A program made the position numbers and the translations under genes. A stretch of DNA of 64,000 bases from Aureococcus anophagefferens (taxonomy: Eukaryota > Sar > Pelagophyceae > Pelagomonadales > Pelagomonadaceae): contig NW_008705561.1 of NCBI RefSeq assembly GCF_000186865.1, positions 645,168 through 709,167 on the forward strand, read 5' to 3'. The notes beneath the pieces were generated by a model that worked only from the letters and a program-made list of their open reading frames with translations, ran no database searches and was not told the origin of the DNA. Shown piece after piece: positions 35,038 through 42,019 of the stretch (position 1 is the stretch's first letter; every line of letters starts with the position of its first letter).

Positions 35038-36900
35038 ATGGGAGGCGACGGCGCGGGCCCGGCGGACTACGCCTTCGGCGACATCCTGGGCGAGGGCGCC
35101 TTCGCGACGGTGCTCCACGCGCGGCGCCGGAGCGACGGTACGGACTTTGCGGTCAAGGTGATGATCAAGTCCTACATCGAGCGCGAGGGCAAGACGCGGC
35201 TCGTGCTCGCCGAGTCGAAGGCGCTCCAGCGCTGCGCGTCCTGCGACTTCGTCGTCAACCTGTCGCGCACGTTCCAGGACGCGGACTACCTCTTCTTCGT
35301 GCTCGAGTTCTGCGGGGGCGGCGACCTGCTGCACCTCGTCAACGGGTCCGACGACCGCGTGCGGCGCGCGGCGGGCGGGCTGACGCCCTACGCGGCGGCG
35401 TTCTACGCGGCGGAGGTCGTGCTCGGCCTCGAGTTCCTGCGGTCGCTGGACGTCGCCCACCGCGACCTGAAACCGGAGAACGTGCTCCTCGACGGCGGCG
35501 GCCACGCGAAGCTCGCGGACTTTGGGGCCGTGCTCGACTGCTCGCACGCGGCGGGCCACGATCTCGGCGAGCGCCACGGCTCCTTCGAGGGCACGGCGGA
35601 GTACGTGTCGCCGGAGGTGCTCCAGGGCTTCGAGACGACGCCGGCGTGCGACCTCTGGGCGCTCGGGTGCCTCTGCTACCAGCTGAGCTGCGGCGCGCTG
35701 CCGTTCCGCGCGGCGACGGACTTTCTGCTCTGGGAGAAGATCGTCGCCTTCGCCGACGGCGACGAGTCGGCCTTCGAGGTGTCGCCCGCGGCGCCGGGCC
35801 CCGCGCTCGACCTCGCGCGCCGACTCCTCGTCAAGGACGCGGCGAAGCGGCTGGGCGCGGACGACGTCGCGAAGCTCTACGGCCACGCCTTCTTCGCGGC
35901 CCACTTCCCGGACGTCGCGCCGCTCCGCGCGCGCGCCGTCGCCGCGCCCGCGGCGCCGCGCGAGCCGCGGCCGCTCCCGCGAGACGAGGACCTCGCGGAC
36001 TTTAGCATCGAGTTCATGCTCGAGCTGGACGCGCGCGACGACGGCGCGGGCGGCGACGTCGCGGGCGGCGCCGTCGGCGACGACGACGCGCCGCTCTACG
36101 GCGGCGGCGACGCCGCGCCGACGGCGTCGAAGCGCCGGTCCGCGGACGACGCGCTCGACGCCGTGGACTGGGCGTCGCTCCTCGACGGCGGCGAGACGCT
36201 GCTGGACCGGGGCGTGCTGTGGAAGCGCAAGGGCCTCTTCTGGCGCGAGCGCGTCTTCCTGCTGACGTCCGCGCCGCGCTTCGTCTACTACGACTGCTCC
36301 TGCGACCCGCCGGAACAAAAGGGCGCGATCCCCTGGACCTACGAGAAGCCCGTGCACTGCCGGCGGCGGTCGGCGACGCATTTCGACGTGGTCACGGAGC
36401 ACCGCGACTACCACCTCGCGGCGCCGAACGCCGGCGGCGCGGACGCGTGGATCCGCGCGCTCCACGACGCGTTGGCGCGCCAGGCCGCGTGCCACGTCAC
36501 GGGCTTCCAGCGCCTGGCCCTCGGGTCGGCGGCGCCGCGGCCCGACGAGGAGCGGGGCCGCGAGGGCTGGCTCTGGAAGCAGGGCGCGGCGTCGGTGCTG
36601 GCGTCCGCGCCGTCGTTCAAGCGCCGCTACGCGGTCCTCCGGGGCGTCCAGCTCTTCTACTACCGCGCCAAGCCCGAGGGCCTCAAGACGAAGCCGCCGG
36701 CCGGCGTCGTCCGCTGCCGCGCGGCGCGGCCCGTGCCGCCGGACCGCCGCCACCCGGGCAAGTTCGCCTTCGACGTCGACGCGGACACGGGCCGCACGTT
36801 CCACATCTTCGTCGACGACGCCGACGACCGCGCCAAGTGGCTCGACGCGCTCGCCGAGGTCATCGCCGCGCGCGACTCCCGCCGCCACCTCGACGCCTAG
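35038..36900 (+). CDS. PDPK1: PDK1-like AGC protein kinase with two PH domains
   Basis: This encodes 620 residues. The kinase domain (about 10-300) is complete: GEGAFATV glycine loop, FAVKVMIKSYIEREGK with the ATP lysine, a HRDLKPENVLL catalytic loop (about 141), DFG (about 161), and SFEGTAEYVSPEVLQGFETT, the PDK1-type activation loop. PDK1 phosphorylates the activation loops of AKT, S6K and other AGC kinases. A first PH domain (about 388-480, VLWKRKGLFWRERVFLLTS, then GAIPWTYEKPVHCRRRS) matches the PDK1-type PH. A second (about 507-612, GWLWKQGAASVLASAPSFKR) looks like an ordinary PH domain. Known PDK1 proteins usually have one. The start at 35038 directly precedes the kinase domain. Confidence 0.85.
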   Translation: MGGDGAGPADYAFGDILGEGAFATVLHARRRSDGTDFAVKVMIKSYIEREGKTRLVLAESKALQRCASCDFVVNLSRTFQDADYLFFVLEFCGGGDLLHLVNGSDDRVRRAAGGLTPYAAAFYAAEVVLGLEFLRSLDVAHRDLKPENVLLDGGGHAKLADFGAVLDCSHAAGHDLGERHGSFEGTAEYVSPEVLQGFETTPACDLWALGCLCYQLSCGALPFRAATDFLLWEKIVAFADGDESAFEVSPAAPGPALDLARRLLVKDAAKRLGADDVAKLYGHAFFAAHFPDVAPLRARAVAAPAAPREPRPLPRDEDLADFSIEFMLELDARDDGAGGDVAGGAVGDDDAPLYGGGDAAPTASKRRSADDALDAVDWASLLDGGETLLDRGVLWKRKGLFWRERVFLLTSAPRFVYYDCSCDPPEQKGAIPWTYEKPVHCRRRSATHFDVVTEHRDYHLAAPNAGGADAWIRALHDALARQAACHVTGFQRLALGSAAPRPDEERGREGWLWKQGAASVLASAPSFKRRYAVLRGVQLFYYRAKPEGLKTKPPAGVVRCRAARPVPPDRRHPGKFAFDVDADTGRTFHIFVDDADDRAKWLDALAEVIAARDSRRHLDA

Positions 36901-36977
36901 GTCGTGGGTCTTAGAGGCCTAAGGCGCCGCTCTCTGGCCTTGGCACCGCGCGCGCGGGCGCGGACGTACGAAGCAAC

Positions 36978-38057
36978 CTACTGGGCGAGTGCGTACTGGA
37001 TGAGCGTCACGACGCCGATGATCAAGACGGCTTCGAAGACCACGAGGAGGGCGCATGTGAGCTGCGCGCGCTTTTGGCCGAAGGGGCGCGCGAAAATTTC
37101 CCAGAAATAGTCCCCGTGCTCGTTCATGTACCACACTTGCAAGCCGTGGAGGAAGGCGAGCGCCGCGTAGACGCCGCCCCACAGATAGTTGCCGGGTATG
37201 AACGTCAAGATGGCGGCGACCCAAATCAGCAAGGTGGCGAAGCCCGTCTGACCTTCGACGAACTTGATCATGGTGGGCTTCTTGTGGTAATCTTCCCCGG
37301 GCGCGCCGCACAGCGAACACAGCACGCACGCGTCCGCCGCGGGAGGCCCGCCGCTCTCCGAGAGGTCCGGCCTCGCCCCGTCCCGGAGCGCGTCCCGGGC
37401 CGCGCGCGCGTCGTCGAGCGCCGCCTCGAAGCCGTCCGGGTCCGCGTCGCGCCGCTTCTTCAGGTAGGCCAGGCGGTTCCGGAGCATCTTCCGCCCCGCG
37501 GCGTCGTTGCGCACCGCGGCGCCGCGGCGCGAGAATTTGCCGTCCGCGAGCGCCTTGGCCCACAAAAGCTGGCCGCCGGGGTCGCGCCGCTGGCGGTGCT
37601 CGACCGCGGGCGCGCCGCCCTCGTCGTAGGCGAACTCCCAGATGGCGACGTCCTCGGCGGGCAGGAACGGCGAGTCGCGCCCCCAGGGCCTCGCGCCGCG
37701 CGATTCGGCGCCCCCCGGCGCGCCGTCGACGCGCCGCCGCTTGGTATTCGGGAGGGGGTTCGAAGTGGCGTCGTCTGTCGCGCTCGGACTCGCGCCGTCG
37801 TCCGCGAGGTCGGGCAGGCCGCCCGTCGCCGCGAGCAATGCGTCGTCGTCGTCGAGGTCGAGGCAGCACGCGTCGTCGTCGAGGTCGAGGCAGCACGCGT
37901 CGGCGTCGAGCAAATCGTCGAGCGCGTCGAGCAAATCGTCGTCGTCGTCGGCCATGCCGCCGTGCTGCCCATCATCCAGCAGGAGGAGCTCGTCGTCGGC
38001 CTTGCCGCCGTGCTGCCCATCATCTAGCGCGAGTAGCTCTAGTCCATCGTCGACCAT
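36978..38057 (-). CDS. Acidic repeat protein with two C-terminal membrane helices
   Basis: This encodes 359 residues. The N-terminal 75 residues are built from short duplications: LDDGQHGGKADDELLLLDDG and its partner, then two copies of DACCLDLDDD. A nuclear-localisation-like stretch (NTKRRRVDG) follows. Residues 110-230 are polar and include a helix (KMLRNRLAYLKKRRDADPDG). A CxxC element (ACVLCSLCGAPGEDYHKK) precedes two membrane segments (FATLLIWVAAILTFIPGNYL WGGVYAALAF and LTCALLVVFEAVLIIGVVTL). I do not recognise the family. The upstream 113 bp include a strikingly A/T-rich block (TATTATTACTCTAGTTATTA) that may be its promoter. Confidence 0.65.
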   Translation of the reverse strand: MVDDGLELLALDDGQHGGKADDELLLLDDGQHGGMADDDDDLLDALDDLLDADACCLDLDDDACCLDLDDDDALLAATGGLPDLADDGASPSATDDATSNPLPNTKRRRVDGAPGGAESRGARPWGRDSPFLPAEDVAIWEFAYDEGGAPAVEHRQRRDPGGQLLWAKALADGKFSRRGAAVRNDAAGRKMLRNRLAYLKKRRDADPDGFEAALDDARAARDALRDGARPDLSESGGPPAADACVLCSLCGAPGEDYHKKPTMIKFVEGQTGFATLLIWVAAILTFIPGNYLWGGVYAALAFLHGLQVWYMNEHGDYFWEIFARPFGQKRAQLTCALLVVFEAVLIIGVVTLIQYALAQ

Positions 38058-38170
38058 ACGGCATGCTATATTATTACTCTAGTTATTATATATTATTATG
38101 GGTGCTTTACGTGGGACTAGGACGGCGGCCCGTGGGCGGCCGTCGGCACGATGGAGTGCCCACACTGCGC

Positions 38171-39199
38171 TTACTCTGTCGACCGGTGGTGCCGGCCGCA
38201 CTCGCCGAAGGCGCCGTCCGCGCCCCAGCAGTAGCGCCGCAGGGGGCCGTCGCCGCGGCCCAGGAGCGCGGAGAGCAGGCAGTAGTTGCACGGGCCCTCG
38301 CGTTTCCCGTCCGCGTTCACGAGTCGAACCACCTCCGCGATGTGGTCCGTCGTCGGGTCGCGCCAGCGCTTGAGACCGGGCTTGTCGTTGAACCCGAACT
38401 TGATGCTCCGCGCGGGCCGGTCGTAGTAGCCGACGCGGTCCTGGACTTCCACGCTCCAGTTGTGGAGGAGCGAATCCCGCGGTCGCTGGACCCGCAACGC
38501 GTTCCCGAGGAGGTGCGCGGGGACGTAGACCGCGTTGTTCCAGTCGACGTGCGCGAGCGCGTAGCCGAACGGCGGCATGAGGTGGCGCGCCTGGAACCGC
38601 AGCGAGCAGCCGTACGCGAATCGTCGCCGCTCCGAGTCGAAGGGCGCGCGGTCGGCCGACCGGTTGTGCAGCAGCGCGAAGCTCACGTCGGGCGGAAACT
38701 TGACGTTGATCTCCATCGCGACGACCTTCGGCGCGAGCTCGCGGAGCACCGCGCGCATGACCGCGCAGTCGAAGCTGTCGATGTCCATCTTCAGCACGTC
38801 GGGCGTGCGCCACCGGTCCGTCAGCGGCGCCGCCGCGGCCTCCAGGGTGGCGACGACCGTGTGCGGCTCGATCCAGGCGACGCGCTTGGCGATGTCCTCC
38901 GCCGGGAACGCCGCTTCCATCTTCGCGAGCTGGCGCGGGTCGCCGTCGACCATGACGCCGAACCACGGCTGGCTCGGCGGCTGCCGCGGATTCGTCGGCG
39001 CGTAGACAGACGGCGACAGCCGGAACAGGTCGAAGACCGGATCCGCGTCCCGCACGCCCGCGCCCAGATCGATGGCAAAGTAGTTCCACGCTTCGCCGGG
39101 ATTCGCGGCGCGCAGCTCGTCGACGATCCGCCGCAGCTGCTGCCCGTGCGCTGCCAGTCGCAGCGCCAGCACGGCGCGCAGCAGCCGCGAACTAGTCAT
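38171..39199 (-). CDS. FkbM-like SAM-dependent methyltransferase domain protein
   Basis: This encodes 342 residues. Motif I of a Rossmann methyltransferase is visible near the start (WNYFAIDLGAGVRD, about 37-50). An acidic end of strand 2 (FGVMVDGDPRQLAKMEAAFP, about 80-100) and the FkbM-like DVLKMDIDSFDCAVMRAVLR block (about 138-157) follow, then a second acidic strand (KVVAMEINVKFPPDVSF). The C-terminal third holds several Cys (GPCNYCLLSALLGRGD, then RRYCWGADGAFGECGRHH), which may bind metal or form disulfides. FkbM-like enzymes methylate hydroxyl groups of sugars or polyketides; the substrate is unknown here. The chosen ATG at 39199 gives a weakly hydrophobic N-terminus (MTSSRLLRAVLALRLAAHGQ), possibly a signal. 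Confidence 0.75.
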   Translation of the reverse strand: MTSSRLLRAVLALRLAAHGQQLRRIVDELRAANPGEAWNYFAIDLGAGVRDADPVFDLFRLSPSVYAPTNPRQPPSQPWFGVMVDGDPRQLAKMEAAFPAEDIAKRVAWIEPHTVVATLEAAAAPLTDRWRTPDVLKMDIDSFDCAVMRAVLRELAPKVVAMEINVKFPPDVSFALLHNRSADRAPFDSERRRFAYGCSLRFQARHLMPPFGYALAHVDWNNAVYVPAHLLGNALRVQRPRDSLLHNWSVEVQDRVGYYDRPARSIKFGFNDKPGLKRWRDPTTDHIAEVVRLVNADGKREGPCNYCLLSALLGRGDGPLRRYCWGADGAFGECGRHHRSTE

Positions 39200-39293
39200 G
39201 TGGCAGTGCTCGGGCGGCAGCCCATCAGCCCACCTTGCACGGCAAATTGAACTTTCATATAAACCCGGCGAACCGTAAGCTGCCCCCATCGAG

Positions 39294-40322
39294 ATGGCCG
39301 CCATCGCGGAGAGCCACCGGGCCTCGGAGCCGGCCTTCAAGCAAACCGTGGCGGCCATCGCGAAGAGCGCGCGGACCTCGGAATTCAAGGACACGGGCGC
39401 GCTGTCCATGGCCGACGAGGCCGAAGAGACGGACTGGAAGGGCGCGCGCACGCGGGGCACGCGGGCCTTCGCGAAGGGCGACTTCTCCGCCGCCGACGCC
39501 GAGTTCCGCCTCGCCATCGCGCGGCTCTGCCCCGTGATCCTCGGCGACGGCGACGCGAGCAAGGGCGACGGCATCGACGAGGTGCCCGACTACGAGTACT
39601 GGACGCGCAAGTCCGCCGCGGAGCTCGTGTGCTGCCGCGCGGCGGCGCTCCTCCGCATGCGGCGCCACCTCGAGGCGCTCGACCAGGCGGAGCTCGCCCT
39701 CGAGCTCGCGCCGCGGTGGGCCAAGCCGGCCATGCAGGTCGCCAAGTGCCGCTTCGGCCTCCGCCAGTACGACAAGGCGATCAAGGCCACGGAGCACGAG
39801 AGCCTCAGGGCGCCGCCCGAGCTCGCCGCGGCGGCGCGGGCGCTGCGGGAGACCATCGAGAAGAAGGCCTACGGCGCCGTCGTCTCCGACGGCGCGCCGG
39901 CGAAGCCGCTGAAGAAGGCGCCGCCGGGCGCGACGCAGACGTTCGTGTCGGAGCCCGGCGAGTGGGACGCGGCGCTCGTGCTGCCGGACAAGGCCAAGGA
40001 CATGCTCGCGGACATCCTGGCGCGCTGCGACGACGACGACGCCCGGGAGCTGCTCGCGGCGGCCCGCGCGAAGGTCGCCGCGGACGGCGAAGCGACGCGC
40101 GACGACGTCATGTGCCCGCTCATGATCCGGCTCCAGTCCGACGTGCTCCACGGCGACTACGGCTACCCGCCGGGCGAGGCCGGCGTCGCCAAGTTCGGCG
40201 CGGAGATGCGCAAGTCCATGGCCGGCTTCCCGGACGACCGCGAGTTCGCGAACCTCGTCCGCGACCTCACGCGCGTCGCGGCCCCGCCCGACGGCGACGG
40301 CGCGCTCTACGGCGGCATGTAA
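39294..40322 (+). CDS. TPR-like repeat protein
   Basis: This encodes 342 residues. The helical region at about 45-200 has the TPR spacing: ARTRGTRAFAKGDFSAADAE FRLAIARL, then VCCRAAALLRMRRHLEALDQ AELAL, then KPAMQVAKCRFGLRQYDKAI KA. The N-terminus is polar, with a small duplication (AAIAESHRASEPAFKQTVAA, then IAKSARTSEF). The C-terminal 140 residues are acidic and helical and end YGGM; I do not recognise them. TPR proteins act as co-chaperones or assembly factors, so a cytosolic role is likely. The gene abuts the convergent sulfotransferase gene: its stop ends at 40322 and the neighbour's stop begins at 40323. Confidence 0.8.
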   Translation: MAAIAESHRASEPAFKQTVAAIAKSARTSEFKDTGALSMADEAEETDWKGARTRGTRAFAKGDFSAADAEFRLAIARLCPVILGDGDASKGDGIDEVPDYEYWTRKSAAELVCCRAAALLRMRRHLEALDQAELALELAPRWAKPAMQVAKCRFGLRQYDKAIKATEHESLRAPPELAAAARALRETIEKKAYGAVVSDGAPAKPLKKAPPGATQTFVSEPGEWDAALVLPDKAKDMLADILARCDDDDARELLAAARAKVAADGEATRDDVMCPLMIRLQSDVLHGDYGYPPGEAGVAKFGAEMRKSMAGFPDDREFANLVRDLTRVAAPPDGDGALYGGM

Positions 40323-41681
40323 CTAGACCAGGATCGCCCCCGCGCAGTCGCGCTCGTCCAAACGGAGCACGTGGCGCGCCCAGAGCGCGCCGAGGCGGCC
40401 CCGCGGCGGCGCGCATTTCGCGAGGCAGAGCGGCCCCGCGCGGCAGAGGCTCCCGTCGCCCGCGGGGCACACCTCCGCCGTCGCGAGGGGCACCGGGCAG
40501 CCCGCGACGAGCGCGACGAGCGCCGCCTCGGCCCGCGCGTCCCGCGAACGGCGCGCGGCCACGTCCGCCTCCGTCGGGATCCGCGACTCGTGCGCCCCGA
40601 GGTCGCGGCACGTCGGCCGCAAATCGCCGCACAATGCCGCGTAGGCCGCGAGCGCCACCGGCGGAAACCGCGCGCGGCAGACGACGCAGGTCACGAGGAG
40701 CGCGAACTTGTAGGCGCGGAAGAAGGCGACGTCGCGGTCGAAGTTTCCGCCGTAGTCGCGCCGCGCGGCGTCGAACGCGTCGCGCGCGGCCGCGTGGATG
40801 CGGCCGTCGAGCACGTTCAGCGCCACGAGCGTCCGCGCCGTGACGTTGCGCAGGGGCGCCGCCGCGCGGTGGCTCGCGCGGCGGCTCGCGTCCTGGGGCG
40901 CGGGCGCGAGCGGCGGCTCGGGGCCGACGACGTCGAGCCAGCGCCAGCACAGCTTCGACCGCAGCAGCACGAGCGACGCGTCGTACCGCTCCGCGACGAC
41001 GACGAAGTCGAAGACGGCGCCGCGCACGGCGCCGACGGCCTCGGAGACGTCCGCGGCCGCGAGGCGCGCGGCCTCCGCCGCGGGCCGCCGGAGGTCGAGC
41101 GGCCGCGCCGCGGCCGGAGCGCGGAGCTGCCACGCGACGCTGTTCCAGACGTGGACCGCGTCCTTCTCCGCGTGCTGCAGCCGCGACCAGCCGCCGCAGA
41201 GCCCGCCCTCGACGATTCCGCAGCCCCCGAAGTACTCGTCGGGCGTCGCGTCGCGGTGGAAGTAGGCGATGGCCGAGACCGCGCGCGCGACGACGTCGCG
41301 CGAGCTCGCGAACTTGCGCGCGCGCGGCAGGTAGCGGTCGAGGGCCGCCGCGTCCCACGTCGAGTGGTCGAAGGCGACGTCGAAGATTCCCGGCGGCGAC
41401 CGGGACTCGCCGGGGTCCTCGAACTCGGCCGGCCACCGCGTGTCGCCCTTGGCCGTCGCCGCGTCGAAGAACTGGCCGCCCGCGCGCCGCCCCCGGAGCG
41501 CCGCGAGGCGCTCGGCCCGCGCGAAGCGCAGGAAGAGGAACCGGAGCGACGAGCTCGCGGTCTTTATCGTCTTCAGGTAGAAGAGCGTCTCGTTCGGAGC
41601 CTCGCCGTAGCGGCCCCGCGCGCCGCAGGGCCCGAGGTCCGCGGCGGCCGCGGCGGCCGCGCACGCGAGCACGATCCTCAT
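40323..41681 (-). CDS. Galactose-3-O-sulfotransferase-like enzyme
   Basis: This encodes 452 residues. A signal peptide or anchor (MRIVLACAAAAAAADLGPCG) leads directly to FYLKTIKTASSSLRFLFLRF (about 33-52), the 5'-phosphosulfate loop of the galactose-3-O-sulfotransferase family, which binds PAPS. A later helix with VVVAERYDASLVLLRSKLCW RW (about 245-266) fits the conserved second half of these enzymes, where a Glu-Arg-x-Asp-x-Ser motif binds the 3'-phosphate. The C-terminus has several Cys pairs (TCVVCRAR, CPVPLATAEVCPAGD). The enzyme should act in the Golgi, sulfating galactose-containing glycans; marine algae make many sulfated polysaccharides. Its ATG overlaps the stop of a small upstream gene as ATGA. 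Confidence 0.82.
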   Translation of the reverse strand: MRIVLACAAAAAAADLGPCGARGRYGEAPNETLFYLKTIKTASSSLRFLFLRFARAERLAALRGRRAGGQFFDAATAKGDTRWPAEFEDPGESRSPPGIFDVAFDHSTWDAAALDRYLPRARKFASSRDVVARAVSAIAYFHRDATPDEYFGGCGIVEGGLCGGWSRLQHAEKDAVHVWNSVAWQLRAPAAARPLDLRRPAAEAARLAAADVSEAVGAVRGAVFDFVVVAERYDASLVLLRSKLCWRWLDVVGPEPPLAPAPQDASRRASHRAAAPLRNVTARTLVALNVLDGRIHAAARDAFDAARRDYGGNFDRDVAFFRAYKFALLVTCVVCRARFPPVALAAYAALCGDLRPTCRDLGAHESRIPTEADVAARRSRDARAEAALVALVAGCPVPLATAEVCPAGDGSLCRAGPLCLAKCAPPRGRLGALWARHVLRLDERDCAGAILV

Positions 41682-41857
41682 GGCTGGCGGAACGCGGCGC
41701 CGGCGCCGAGCACGACCATCATGAAGAAGCCCGCCGCCGGCGTCGTCTTGGGGCAGAACCGCATGTTCTGGTGCAAAAAGCTGCCGACGACGCCGACGAC
41801 GAGGCCCGTGGCGCCGCCGGTGACGGCGGCGGTGCTCTTGCGCTCGAAGGCGCCCAT
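41678..41857 (-). CDS. Small two-helix membrane protein (59 aa), overlapping the sulfotransferase start
   Basis: The minus-strand frame from the ATG at 41857 encodes 59 residues. It has a charged start (MGAFERKS), two glycine-rich hydrophobic helices (AAVTGGATGLVVGVVGSFL and AAGFFMMVVLGAGAAF) and a polar hairpin between them (HQNMRFCPKTT). The layout resembles small inner-membrane subunits, but I do not recognise it. The stop TGA overlaps the next ATG (ATGA). Eukaryotic genes rarely overlap this way, so this could be a bicistronic message, an independent gene, or a 5' leader peptide of the sulfotransferase transcript. Codon use looks like that of its neighbours and the helices are well formed, which supports real coding. 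Confidence 0.5.
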   Translation of the reverse strand: MGAFERKSTAAVTGGATGLVVGVVGSFLHQNMRFCPKTTPAAGFFMMVVLGAGAAFRQP

Positions 41858-42019
41858 GTTTCAAGGTTCTCACAGGCAGCTTATGGTGGTGCTGCGCGTC
41901 GCAGCAGCTCTTGCGGAGCACTCGGCAGCTTGCCTCGACGCGTCTCGAGGTCTTGCCACAAGCTCTCGCTCTCGAGATGCTCTCGGTCAAAAGACAATGC
42001 CAACCTCAAGAGCACGCAA

